Source: an uncultured Eisenbergiella sp. (GTDB lineage: Bacteria; Bacillota; Clostridia; Lachnospirales; Lachnospiraceae). Taken from it: a stretch of 64,000 nt of DNA. A model generated the notes under the pieces. The model ran no database searches. It was given only the letters and a program-made list of their open reading frames with translations, and was not told the origin of the DNA. The stretch's first letter is position 1. Every line of letters starts with the position of its first letter. The position numbers and the translations under genes were made by a program. The DNA lies in contig CAJUEL010000003.1 of the NCBI GenBank assembly GCA_910585455.1, forward strand, positions 1-64,000, read 5' to 3'. Below, piece after piece: positions 8,167 through 16,768 of the stretch.

Positions 8167-9372
8167 ATGAAGGAGATCAGGGTTGGATTTATCGGGCTGG
8201 GATGCCGGGGCAGCGATTTGCTGCAGCGCATCGTTTTGCCCCAGGGCGAGCAGGTTGTGGCGGTCTGCGACGAGTATGAGGACAGGGCGCAGGCAGGGGC
8301 GCAGGCTGTGGAGGATGCAGGACAGGCAAGACCTGCGGTGTATTTGAATTACCGGGATGTGATCCGGGATGAAAATGTGAATACGATCATCATCGCCACT
8401 GCCTGGGAGAGCCATGTGGAGATCGCGCTGACGGCGATGTATGCGGGCAAGGCGGTAGCGATGGAGGTTGGTGGAGCCTATGAGCTTGCGCAGTGCTTCG
8501 ATCTGGTCAAGGCATATGAAAAGACGGGAACGCCTTTTATGTTTCTGGAAAACTGCTGCTTTGGCAGACGTGAGCTGATGGTTCTGAATATGGTAAAAAA
8601 GGGGCTGTTCGGCGAGGTGGTGCACTGTGCGGGCGGATATCAGCATGATCTGCGCAGCGAGATTGCTTTTGGCAAGGAAAACAGACACTACAGGCTCAGA
8701 AATTATCTGACCAGAAACTGTGAAAATTACCCTACCCATGACCTTGGACCGATCGCGAAGGTGCTGGACATCAACCATGGCAACCGCATGCTGACACTGT
8801 CCTCGACGGCTTCCAAGGCGGCCGGGCTGCGGGATTATATCCGGGAACAAAAGAGCGACGACGAATTTCTGAAAGGACAAACCTTCGCTCAGGGCGATGT
8901 GGTGACCACAGTCATCAAATGTGCCCGCGGGGAAACGATCGTGCTGACGCTGGATACCACGCTGCCCAGATATTACAGCCGTAACTTCACCGTGCGGGGA
9001 ACAAAGGGCATGTACGAGGAGGTCACGGATTCCGTTTTCCTTGACAGAAAGGAAGACATCGAGCACGATTTTGACTGGCGCATGTCGAAGGTGGGCAGCG
9101 CAAAGGAATATGAGGCAGAACAGGAGCATCCGATCTGGCAGAAATATCTGCAGGAGGGCGTAAAGGGCGGTCACGACGGCATGGACTGGCTGGAATTTGA
9201 AGCCTTCTTCAAAAGCCTGCGGGAGGATGCGCCGATGCCGGTGGATGTGTACGATGCCGCGAGCTGGATGGCGGTCACGGCGCTTTCCGAGATGTCCATC
9301 GCCCAGGGCGGGGCTGTGATGGAGTTCCCCGATTTTACGGGCGGGAAGTGGCATATGGATGTGGTGAAATGA
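8167..9372 (+). CDS. Gfo/Idh/MocA-family protein, GH109-like (alpha-N-acetylgalactosaminidase type)
   Basis: A 401-aa protein with an N-terminal Rossmann domain (IGLGCRGSDLL). The usual EKP motif of the oxidoreductases is replaced by AMEVGGAYEL. The segments FMFLENCCFGRRELMVLNMV and ENYPTHDLGPI resemble GH109 enzymes, which hydrolyse alpha-N-acetylgalactosaminides by a transient NAD-dependent oxidation. ATG 8167 has an AGCGGAGG site; the frame extends upstream to 8017 without one. There is no signal peptide. The GH109 assignment is from remembered motifs and needs a profile search; a plain dehydrogenase is the alternative. Confidence 0.7.
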   Translation: MKEIRVGFIGLGCRGSDLLQRIVLPQGEQVVAVCDEYEDRAQAGAQAVEDAGQARPAVYLNYRDVIRDENVNTIIIATAWESHVEIALTAMYAGKAVAMEVGGAYELAQCFDLVKAYEKTGTPFMFLENCCFGRRELMVLNMVKKGLFGEVVHCAGGYQHDLRSEIAFGKENRHYRLRNYLTRNCENYPTHDLGPIAKVLDINHGNRMLTLSSTASKAAGLRDYIREQKSDDEFLKGQTFAQGDVVTTVIKCARGETIVLTLDTTLPRYYSRNFTVRGTKGMYEEVTDSVFLDRKEDIEHDFDWRMSKVGSAKEYEAEQEHPIWQKYLQEGVKGGHDGMDWLEFEAFFKSLREDAPMPVDVYDAASWMAVTALSEMSIAQGGAVMEFPDFTGGKWHMDVVK

Positions 9373-9410
9373 AAACAGTAAAATGAAAAGGTTCCTGTAG
9401 TTATAAAATT

Positions 9411-9980
9411 GAAACCAGGGGCATATTTTACGGGGCAAGGATGATTTCGGCACAGCTGGGCACGGAGTTTGGGGACAGTGACTACGATGGCATAAAAAAA
9501 GTAGTGAGCATCTGGATCTGTTTCGGCGTTCCGGATTATATCGGGAATGCGGTTGCGGAATACCGGATGGAGAAGCGGGATATCATCCCGGGATTTCCGG
9601 ACAGGAAGGACGCATATGATAAGCTGTCCGTAGTGGTGATCGGGCTGAAAGAGGATGCGCCGTACCAGAATGCTTTTATCGGGATGATGAATACGTTGCT
9701 GTCGCCAGAATTGAAAAGCGAAGAAAAGAAAGAGAAACTGAAAACGGGATATTCCATGAAGCTGGAAGGCGGATTGGCCAGGGAGGTGGAATTGATGTGT
9801 AACCTGTCAGGATATGTGGAAGAGAGAGGAATTCAGAAAGGAAAGCAGGAAGGACTGTCGGCACTGGTCAGGTCCCTGGCGCTGGTGCTGGACAGCATCC
9901 AGCAGGTATACAAGGCGGTGATAAAGAACCCGGAATATGCCGATGTTACGGAGGAAGAGGTCCGTCAGCTCATGGGATGA
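9411..9980 (+). pseudogene. 5'-truncated Rpn-family (PD-(D/E)XK nuclease/transposase-like) gene
   Basis: From about 9411 the frame reads ETRGIFYGARMISAQLGTEF and continues to a stop at 9980, matching the middle and C-terminal part of Rpn/YhgA-like recombination-promoting nucleases. Upstream the frame meets a stop (9384-9386), so the N-terminal nuclease core is missing. The remnant begins within 40 bases of the GH109-like stop codon. The C-terminus (EERGIQKGKQEGL) is typical of the family. ATG 9441 could start a 179-aa fragment, but a function is doubtful. Confidence 0.65.
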
Positions 9981-10034
9981 TGGAAAACAATGTGAGAATA
10001 AATTTTGGAGCTGCATAGAAAGCCGGTACAGGAG

Positions 10035-10063
10035 AAGCATTTGTCGTGTGACAGATGCTTTTT
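10035..10063 (+). terminator. Rho-independent terminator after the Rpn remnant
   Basis: AAGCATTTGTC (10035-10045) pairs with GACAGATGCTT (10050-10060, one G-T pair) over a GTGT loop and runs into Ts. The rest of 9981-10286 holds no supported gene. Confidence 0.65.
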
Positions 10064-10220
10064 CTGGTCTTGCGGTTGTCATGGATGCTGAAAAATGATA
10101 TATTGAATACAGAATATTTTTGTCTGGATAAGTATGAATTGCTGCTATACGGCGATAACCGGGATTTTGACGGCAGGCTATGATCTGGGATGTTTGCCCA
10201 GACGGGAAGGGGCGGACAAG

Positions 10221-10268
10221 AGTTTGGAAATATATTTCTAAACTTTGGATTGATATGCGCGCTAAAGC
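10221..10268. promoter_or_regulatory. 24-bp palindrome and GC hairpin before the AAA/nuclease gene
   Basis: AGTTTGGAAATA (10221-10232) and TATTTCTAAACT (10233-10244) form a contiguous palindrome with one mismatch, operator-like. TGCGCGC/GCGCGCA with a TAAA loop follows at about 10255-10272, just before the AAGGGG ribosome site of the next gene. Autoregulation is an inference. Confidence 0.4.
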
Positions 10269-10286
10269 GCGCAAGGGGTATAAAGC

Positions 10287-11981
10287 ATGAAGAAGCTTCC
10301 AATCGGCGTTGAGTTTTTCAGGGAATTTAAAACGGATGATTTTTATTATGTAGATAAAACGGGATTTATCGAAGAGCTTTTGAAAACCAGGGGAAGTGTG
10401 AATCTTTTTACAAGACCCAGGCGTTTTGGAAAAAGCTTAAATATGAATATGCTGCAGTCTTTTTTTGAGATCGGAGCGGATGCGTCTCTGTTTGAAGGGC
10501 TTGCGATTGAAAGGCAAAAGGAGCTGTGCAGCCAGTATATGGGAAAATATCCGGTCATTTCAATCAGCTTAAAGGATGTGGCGGGCGGAGATTTTGAAAC
10601 GGCTTATGACAGTCTGGGCATGCTGATCAGCGAAGAGGCGGAACGATTTCATTTCCTTATGGAAAGCGAACGGCTGACCGGGACGCAAAAGGATAAATTT
10701 GTAAAACTGATGGAGGGCAATTTCACAAAAGCAGCATTTCTGCACGGTAGCTTAAAATTGCTGACCCGTCTGGTGTGTAAACACTATGGGAAGCCGGTTA
10801 TCGTCCTGATCGACGAATATGACGTTCCGCTGGACAAGGCATATCAGGATGGCTATTATACGCAAATGGTGAACCTGATCCGGTCATTGTTTGGGCAAAC
10901 ATTGAAAACAAATCCAAATCTTTATTTTGCGGTGATCACAGGCTGTCTGAGAATTGGAAAGGAGAGTATTTTTACCGGACTGAACAATTTCAAGGTGCGG
11001 ACGATTTCGGATGCCGACTGTGCGGCATATTTTGGCTTCACGGATCAGGAGGTCAGGGAAATGCTGCGGTATTACGGAGTGGAGGAACGATTCGCGGACC
11101 TGAAGGAATGGTATGACGGCTATCGGTTTGGCAATGTAGAGGTGTATTGTCCATGGGACGTCATCAATCAGTGTGACAAGCTGCGGATAAAGGCGGATTT
11201 GCCTATGGAATCCCATTGGGCAAACAGCAGCAGTAATGCCATCATTCAGGACATCATCGAAGAGGCATCCGAGACGACAAAGGCGGAGATCGAGGTACTG
11301 ATTTCCGGGGAAAGAGTGGAAAAGAGATTGATTCCGGAGCTGACATATACGGACCTTGACAATCAGGATGTCGGAATTCGGGAGACCTATTTGTGGAGTG
11401 TGCTTTTTGCGGCAGGTTATCTGACTGATGCAGCAGAGCCGGTTGGAGAATTGCACAGGCTGGTTATTCCCAACCGGGAGGTGCGGGGCATTTATGAAAC
11501 GAAGCTGCGTTCCTGGTTTAAAAAGAGAGTGACCGGACATGCGACGGAATGGAAAGCGCTTTGCGTGGCGCTCCAGAGTGGGGACGCTGCAGCGGTACAG
11601 AGCTATATGAATGCATTTATGGCCGGTTCGATCAGCATCCGGGATACCTGCTTAAGAAAAGGCATGAAAGAAAACTTTTATCATGGCATGCTGCTGGGGC
11701 TTTTGGGGGCACAGGAAAGCTGGGTGGTCAGGTCCAATGCGGAAACCGGGGACGGCTATACGGATATTCAAATTGTGGTTCCAGCCAGGAATACGGGGTG
11801 TATCATTGAGGTGAAGTATGCAGAAAACGGCACATTTGACGCTGCCTGCAGGGAGGCGCTGCGGCAAATTGCAGAGCGAGAGTATGCGGCAGCATTACAG
11901 CGGGAAGGAATGAAAGTGATTTATCAGTATGGAATTGCCTGCTATAAAAAGAGCTGCAGGGTTGTGTGCGTGATGGTGTGA
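10287..11981 (+). CDS. AAA-ATPase-like protein with C-terminal PD-(D/E)XK nuclease domain
   Basis: A 564-aa full-length member of the AAA-ATPase-like/PDDEXK_9 family, abundant in gut Clostridia and Bacteroidetes; biological role unknown. The N-terminal MKKLPIGVEFFREF is the family start. The P-loop is RPRRFGKS at 43-50, Walker B is VIVLIDEYD near residue 172, and the ITGCLRIGKESIFTGLNNF segment is conserved. Near the C-terminus Asp493 and EVK (Glu508, Lys510) fit a PD-(D/E)XK nuclease core. Start supported by AAGGGG at about 10272. Its neighbour is another PD-(D/E)XK remnant. Confidence 0.85.
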   Translation: MKKLPIGVEFFREFKTDDFYYVDKTGFIEELLKTRGSVNLFTRPRRFGKSLNMNMLQSFFEIGADASLFEGLAIERQKELCSQYMGKYPVISISLKDVAGGDFETAYDSLGMLISEEAERFHFLMESERLTGTQKDKFVKLMEGNFTKAAFLHGSLKLLTRLVCKHYGKPVIVLIDEYDVPLDKAYQDGYYTQMVNLIRSLFGQTLKTNPNLYFAVITGCLRIGKESIFTGLNNFKVRTISDADCAAYFGFTDQEVREMLRYYGVEERFADLKEWYDGYRFGNVEVYCPWDVINQCDKLRIKADLPMESHWANSSSNAIIQDIIEEASETTKAEIEVLISGERVEKRLIPELTYTDLDNQDVGIRETYLWSVLFAAGYLTDAAEPVGELHRLVIPNREVRGIYETKLRSWFKKRVTGHATEWKALCVALQSGDAAAVQSYMNAFMAGSISIRDTCLRKGMKENFYHGMLLGLLGAQESWVVRSNAETGDGYTDIQIVVPARNTGCIIEVKYAENGTFDAACREALRQIAEREYAAALQREGMKVIYQYGIACYKKSCRVVCVMV

Positions 11982-12090
11982 TCATGAAAATATAATATGT
12001 TTACCTGGGCAGCCGGGGACGTGCTCCACCCGTTTTGAGTCTTGCAAAAGGGGTGGTATTTATGGGAATCAAAATTGAGGATTAATTTTC

Positions 12091-12119
12091 TTGAAATCCT
12101 GACGATAATGTAGTATGAT
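12091..12119 (+). promoter_or_regulatory. Likely promoter of the glycan cluster
   Basis: TTGAAA (12091-12096) and TATGAT (12114-12119) are 17 bases apart, 57 bases before the first gene of the cluster. I found no comparably clear promoter at the head of the following genes, which are tightly spaced. Confidence 0.6.
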
Positions 12120-12175
12120 GGTGTTGCTTTGGCAAAGCCGGGCAGGATATCAAGAGCGATGCAAAGGTGGAAATG

Positions 12176-13528
12176 ATGAGAAAGGCGCAGAAGAAGCAGG
12201 CGGAGGACTTTTTAGAGGTACTTTCGCAGGCGCATGACGAGATAAAAAGATCCATGGAAAAGAACGGTATCCCGACGGCGCTGCGGCTTCTGGGCGAATG
12301 CCAGGAAGGGGCGGTCAGCCTGGGCACTCTGATCGAACAGTCGGAGGGCGAGGGCTTTGTGACGGTTTCCCTGCTGGAGGACTATTGTGAGCGGCTTTAT
12401 GAGCTACATACCGCTTTGGCAGAGGGGCAGAGAGTCAATACAGGTAAGGCGTATAAGATGCTGCGCCAGTCTCTAATCCGGATTGAGAACAGCGTGCGCA
12501 ATGACATTCCGGCGCGGATAGAAGCCGTGTTTCTTCCTTATAAAGCATCCATGTGGGACAGCCTGGAGAGCGTATGGCGGGCGGCGGATGCGGATCCGGA
12601 TTGCGACGCTTATGTGATTCCGATTCCATATTATGATAAGAACCCGGACGGTTCCTTAAAGACGATGCATTATGAAGGGGACGAATATCCGAAGGATGTG
12701 CCAGTAACGCGATATGAGGACTACGATTTCGAGAAACGTAGACCGGATATGATTTTTATACATAATCCATATGATAATATGAATTACGTGACAAGCGTAC
12801 CGGCATTCTTTTATGCGGAGAACCTCAAAAAATTTACCGATAAATTGGTGTATATACCATATTTTATATTGGGTGAGGTCGATCCGGAGGAGGAAGAAGC
12901 GGTAAAGGGTATCGAGCATTTTATCACCACACCGGGCGTCATCCATGCGGATCAGGTGATCGTGCAGTCGGAGGATATGCGTAAAATCTATATCAACACG
13001 CTGGTTAAATATGCGGGTGAGGAGAGTCGGAAGGTCTGGGAGGATAAGATCCTGGGGCTGGGTTCGCCGAAGGTGGATAAGGTTTTGAGCACCCGGAAGG
13101 AAGATTTGGAGATTCCGGCGGAGTGGCTTTCCGTGATTGAGAAGCCGGATGGAAGCTGGAAGAAGATCATTTTCTATAATACCAGTGTGGGCGCGCTCTT
13201 AAAGTCTGGGGAGCAGATGCTTGACAAGATGGAGGATGTGTTTCGGATTTTCTATGAGAACCGGGATGAGGTGGCGCTTTTGTGGAGACCGCATCCGTTG
13301 ATTCAGGCAACGATTGAATCCATGCGGCCGCAGCTTTGGGAGAGGTATCGGGAGATTGTGAGAAGATACCGGCTGGAGGACTGGGGGATTTATGATGATA
13401 CGGCGGATATGGACCGGGCGGTGGTGCTGTCGGATGGGTATTATGGGGATTGGAGTTCGATTGTGATGCTGTATCAGGAGACGGGGAAGCCGGTGATGAT
13501 ACAGGATGCAGAGAATACAAAAAAGTAG
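12176..13528 (+). CDS. CDP-glycerol glycerophosphotransferase-like protein
   Basis: A 450-aa soluble protein. The C-terminal half shows LLWRPHPLIQ and SDGYYGDWSS, resembling the histidine- and Asp/Ser-containing motifs of the TagB/TagF glycerophosphotransferase fold. The N-terminal ~110 residues are helical and charged. ATG 12176 is preferred because AAAGGTGG (12164-12170) is 5 bases upstream; ATG 12173 and GTG 12167 are too close to it. First gene of the glycan cluster; together with the two cytidylyltransferases at 38-39.5 kb it suggests transfer of a CDP-activated alditol phosphate. Substrate is inference. Confidence 0.6.
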   Translation: MRKAQKKQAEDFLEVLSQAHDEIKRSMEKNGIPTALRLLGECQEGAVSLGTLIEQSEGEGFVTVSLLEDYCERLYELHTALAEGQRVNTGKAYKMLRQSLIRIENSVRNDIPARIEAVFLPYKASMWDSLESVWRAADADPDCDAYVIPIPYYDKNPDGSLKTMHYEGDEYPKDVPVTRYEDYDFEKRRPDMIFIHNPYDNMNYVTSVPAFFYAENLKKFTDKLVYIPYFILGEVDPEEEEAVKGIEHFITTPGVIHADQVIVQSEDMRKIYINTLVKYAGEESRKVWEDKILGLGSPKVDKVLSTRKEDLEIPAEWLSVIEKPDGSWKKIIFYNTSVGALLKSGEQMLDKMEDVFRIFYENRDEVALLWRPHPLIQATIESMRPQLWERYREIVRRYRLEDWGIYDDTADMDRAVVLSDGYYGDWSSIVMLYQETGKPVMIQDAENTKK

Positions 13529-13555
13529 AAATTATGTTTGCAAGGAGATGAGGCA

Positions 13556-14659
13556 ATGAAGAAAAAAAGTATATATGTTACAAGATCTTCAATGCCTCCA
13601 TATGAAGAATACATAAAGGCAATAAAACCATTGTGGGATTCTCACTGGCTTACTAATATGGGGAAATATCATAAGGAATTAGAGGAACAGTTAAAGGATT
13701 ATTTAGCTGTTCCTGAATTGTCGCTAATGGTAAATGGTCATATGGCATTAGAATTAGCAATTCAGGCATTTGGATTTCCTGATGGGGCAGAGGTTATTAC
13801 GACTCCATTTACTTTTATTTCTACTACGCATGCAATTGTCAGAAATCATTTAAAACCTGTATTTTGCGATGTGAAATTAAATGATGGGACAATAGATGCG
13901 GATAAAATTGAAGACTTGGTAACAGAAAAGACGGTGGCTATTATTCCGGTACATGTGTATGGAAATGTATGTGATGTAGAAAAAATTCAAGAAATTGCTG
14001 ATAAGTATAGTCTTAAGGTTATATATGATGCAGCGCATGCTTTTGCGGTAAAATATAAAGGAAAAGGGATCGGAACATATGGTGATGTGTCTGTTTTCAG
14101 CTTTCATGCAACGAAAATATTTAATACAATAGAAGGTGGCGCGGTTTCATTTTCTGATCATAAGATGTATGAAAAACTGTATAATTTAAAAAATTTTGGA
14201 ATTCGAGGCGAAGAGCTGGTTACAGAGGTGGGCGCAAATGCGAAAATGAATGAGTTTGCGGCGATTATGGGATTATGCAATTTAAAGTATATTGAGCATT
14301 CATTAGAAGAACGAAAGAGAAGGTATGATTATTATAAAGAAAAGCTGATGAATATAGATGGCATATGTTTATTGGAAAGTGCGACAGAATCTGATAGAAA
14401 TTATGCATATTTGCCTGTATTAGTCGGGAGAGAGTACAAAAGAAGCAGAAATGAATTATATGATTTATTAAAAGTGCATGGTATATGTTCTAGAAAATAT
14501 TTTTATCCTTTAACATCGGATCAGGCATGCTTTAAGAACAAGTATAAAAATGTAAAGTTAGAGAATGCACGAAAATTGGCAGATAATATATTGGCGTTTC
14601 CACTATACGAAGAGTTGGATTTTGGCGATATAGATTCAATAATTTCGTATATAAGATGA
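13556..14659 (+). CDS. DegT/DnrJ/EryC1/StrS-family aminotransferase
   Basis: A 367-aa PLP-dependent sugar aminotransferase. The PLP lysine is Lys187 in FHATKIFNTIEGG, and DAAHAF is the usual Asp-containing segment. Such enzymes aminate NDP-keto-sugars. ATG 13556 follows AAGGAGATGAGG; a TTG at 13538 is in frame but overlaps that site. Composition turns sharply AT-rich here compared with the preceding gene, marking the start of the foreign-looking block. It leads directly into the ATP-grasp gene. Confidence 0.88.
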   Translation: MKKKSIYVTRSSMPPYEEYIKAIKPLWDSHWLTNMGKYHKELEEQLKDYLAVPELSLMVNGHMALELAIQAFGFPDGAEVITTPFTFISTTHAIVRNHLKPVFCDVKLNDGTIDADKIEDLVTEKTVAIIPVHVYGNVCDVEKIQEIADKYSLKVIYDAAHAFAVKYKGKGIGTYGDVSVFSFHATKIFNTIEGGAVSFSDHKMYEKLYNLKNFGIRGEELVTEVGANAKMNEFAAIMGLCNLKYIEHSLEERKRRYDYYKEKLMNIDGICLLESATESDRNYAYLPVLVGREYKRSRNELYDLLKVHGICSRKYFYPLTSDQACFKNKYKNVKLENARKLADNILAFPLYEELDFGDIDSIISYIR

Positions 14660-14706
14660 GAGACCTGGTTGTTATGATGAGAGAAAAATTATTAGGCGAG
14701 GTATTC

Positions 14707-16005
14707 ATGAACGATTTAGCAGGGAAAAAATTGCTGGTTTTGGGAGCAAATGCAGAGACGGTTCCACTTGTGGACGTGGCAAATAGCATGGGCATTAAAA
14801 CATTAGTGACTAGTAATGTGCAAAATGATGCCGCTAAAAAAGTGGCGTGGAAAAGTTATGATGTGGATGGAATGGATGTGGCAGGGGTTATAGCACTTGC
14901 CAGAAATGAAAAGGTTGATGGTATTATTGTGGGAGTTGCGGATATCCTGGTACCTTCTTACTGCAAGATTTGTGGTGCTTTGGATATGCCTTGTTATGCT
15001 ACGCAGGAAATTGTAGATGTTTTTTCTTATAAAGATGTATTTAAGGCAACGTGTGAAAGATTTGGCATTCATGGAATTCCAGAGTATTATCTGGATGAAA
15101 CAATGGAATCTGCAGATGTTGCCCAGATTGCATATCCTGTGATGATAAAGCCGGTTGATAGTTGCAGTGGTATCGGAATGACCGTTTGCTACAATGAAAA
15201 AGAATTGAAGTATGGTATTCAAAAAGCATTGGATGCATCAAGGAAGAAAAGATTTATTGTTGAAAGGTACATGCAATGTGATGATATGGGAATATATTAT
15301 ACGTTTAAAGATGGAGAGTGTAGTGCATCATGTGTATATGATAGATATACAACAGATGAGCAAAAAGGCGTGAGTCGAGTATGTTTGGGAGGGATATATC
15401 CTTCAAAGCATATTGATGAATATTTTAAAAGAATGCATGAAAATGCATTGCGAATGTTTAAAAGTATAGGGATCAAGAACGGTGTCTTAATGCTATCTGC
15501 ATTTTATGAAAATGGAGAATTCTACGTATATGATACAGGGTTTAGACTGCAAGGCGAAGCTCCTCATTTACTAATGCAAGCAATACATGGATTTGATCAA
15601 AGAGAAATGCTGATCAGGTTTGCTTTGACAGGGACAGAGGGAAATGTAAATTTACAAAAAGAGGATGATCCATATTTTAGAGGCAAATGGGCGGCAACTT
15701 TGTGGTTTTTACTGAAGAGAGGAAGGATTAAAAAGATTATCGGGTTGGAAACAGCAAAGAGCGATACATGCATTATAGCCAATGTGCAAAGGCTGTATGA
15801 AGGGGATAGTATCAGGGACGAATGGATAGGAACAGAAAAGCAGGTTTTGACAAGATTATATTTTGTTTGTAATTCAAAGCAGGAGTTAGAAAAAAAATTG
15901 AATTTTTATGAAAACAGTGTGGATGTATTGGATGAAAATGATGATTCAATGCTGTTGCGTGGATTTGATGTGTCCACCGCGTTGAGGACATCTTATCATG
16001 GATGA
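14707..16005 (+). CDS. ATP-grasp enzyme (carbamoyl-phosphate synthase L/carboxylase-like)
   Basis: A 432-aa ATP-grasp ligase. The pre-ATP-grasp domain starts MNDLAGKKLLVLGANAET; the ATP-grasp core shows YPVMIKPVDSCSGIGM (nucleotide-binding Lys and glycine loop) and RFIVERYMQCDD. Members join a carboxylate to an amine or thiol with ATP. ATG 14707 has AGGCGAGG 5 bases upstream; ATG 14656 overlaps the previous stop but lacks a clear site. It is followed by an SDR gene with an 8-base overlap, so the two are probably translationally coupled. Confidence 0.78.
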   Translation: MNDLAGKKLLVLGANAETVPLVDVANSMGIKTLVTSNVQNDAAKKVAWKSYDVDGMDVAGVIALARNEKVDGIIVGVADILVPSYCKICGALDMPCYATQEIVDVFSYKDVFKATCERFGIHGIPEYYLDETMESADVAQIAYPVMIKPVDSCSGIGMTVCYNEKELKYGIQKALDASRKKRFIVERYMQCDDMGIYYTFKDGECSASCVYDRYTTDEQKGVSRVCLGGIYPSKHIDEYFKRMHENALRMFKSIGIKNGVLMLSAFYENGEFYVYDTGFRLQGEAPHLLMQAIHGFDQREMLIRFALTGTEGNVNLQKEDDPYFRGKWAATLWFLLKRGRIKKIIGLETAKSDTCIIANVQRLYEGDSIRDEWIGTEKQVLTRLYFVCNSKQELEKKLNFYENSVDVLDENDDSMLLRGFDVSTALRTSYHG

Positions 16006-16768
16006 AAAAAAGTTGAAGGGTAAAGTTATTGTAATATCTGGCGGAACCAAAGGCGTTGGAAGGGCTGCAGCAGAGGAATTTGCAAGACAGGGGGCCAGAA
16101 TAGTAGTTGGAGGACGAGATAGAAATGCTGCATTAGGAGTTCTCCGTATGGCAAAAATTTATAAAAGCGAAGGAATTTTTGTGTATACGGATCTTGAAAA
16201 AGTGAATGATTGTAAAAAACTTTTTGAGGACGCATATTCAACATTCGGGAGAATAGATGGTTTTTTTAATTATGCAGGAATTACTCCGATATCTCCGCTG
16301 GATGCTTGTGATGAAGTAACCTTTGATAGAATAATGGATATTAATTTTAAAGCGTGTTTTTTTTGTTGCCAGCAGGCAATTTTATATATGAGAAAAAATG
16401 GCGGGGGATCTATAGTGTTTGCCGGTTCTGCGCATGCATGGGGAGGGCAAAAAGATAGAGCGGCATACGCATGTTCAAAGGGAGTTTTATTGACTTTGAT
16501 GGAGCATATTGCGCATAATTATGCAGCAGAGTTCATTCGATGCAATTATTTGACATTGGGGTGGACGCCAACAGAGGGAGAAGTGATGCTTAGAAAATCA
16601 CAGGGAGAATCAGAAGCTAAACTCCGAAAAAGGGCAGCAGCTATTTTGCCTATGGGGAGAATGTTGGAGCGAACAGATTATTTGGATGCATTGGTTTTTA
16701 TGATGTCGGATGCTTCGGCAATGATGACGGGAAGTATTTTTAAGATAACGGCAGGGGAATATATATGA
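15998..16768 (+). CDS. Short-chain dehydrogenase/reductase
   Basis: A 256-aa classical SDR that should reduce or oxidise a keto/hydroxyl group with NAD(P). The cofactor loop is SGGTKGVG (14-21), NYAG is at 91-94, and the catalytic set is Ser144, Tyr157 and Lys161 (YACSK). It overlaps the ATP-grasp gene before it by 8 bases and the radical SAM gene after it by 4 bases (ATGA), so the three are coupled. Likely modifies a sugar precursor. Confidence 0.88.
   Translation: MDEKKLKGKVIVISGGTKGVGRAAAEEFARQGARIVVGGRDRNAALGVLRMAKIYKSEGIFVYTDLEKVNDCKKLFEDAYSTFGRIDGFFNYAGITPISPLDACDEVTFDRIMDINFKACFFCCQQAILYMRKNGGGSIVFAGSAHAWGGQKDRAAYACSKGVLLTLMEHIAHNYAAEFIRCNYLTLGWTPTEGEVMLRKSQGESEAKLRKRAAAILPMGRMLERTDYLDALVFMMSDASAMMTGSIFKITAGEYI

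Noticed and set aside
8128..9453. Minus-strand 441-codon open frame opposite the GH109-like gene
   Set aside because: Antisense shadow with no motif and no start signal.
14656..14706. Earlier start of the ATP-grasp gene at the overlapping ATG 14656
   Set aside because: The first 17 codons lack family-like sequence, while ATG 14707 has a good ribosome site and begins the domain.
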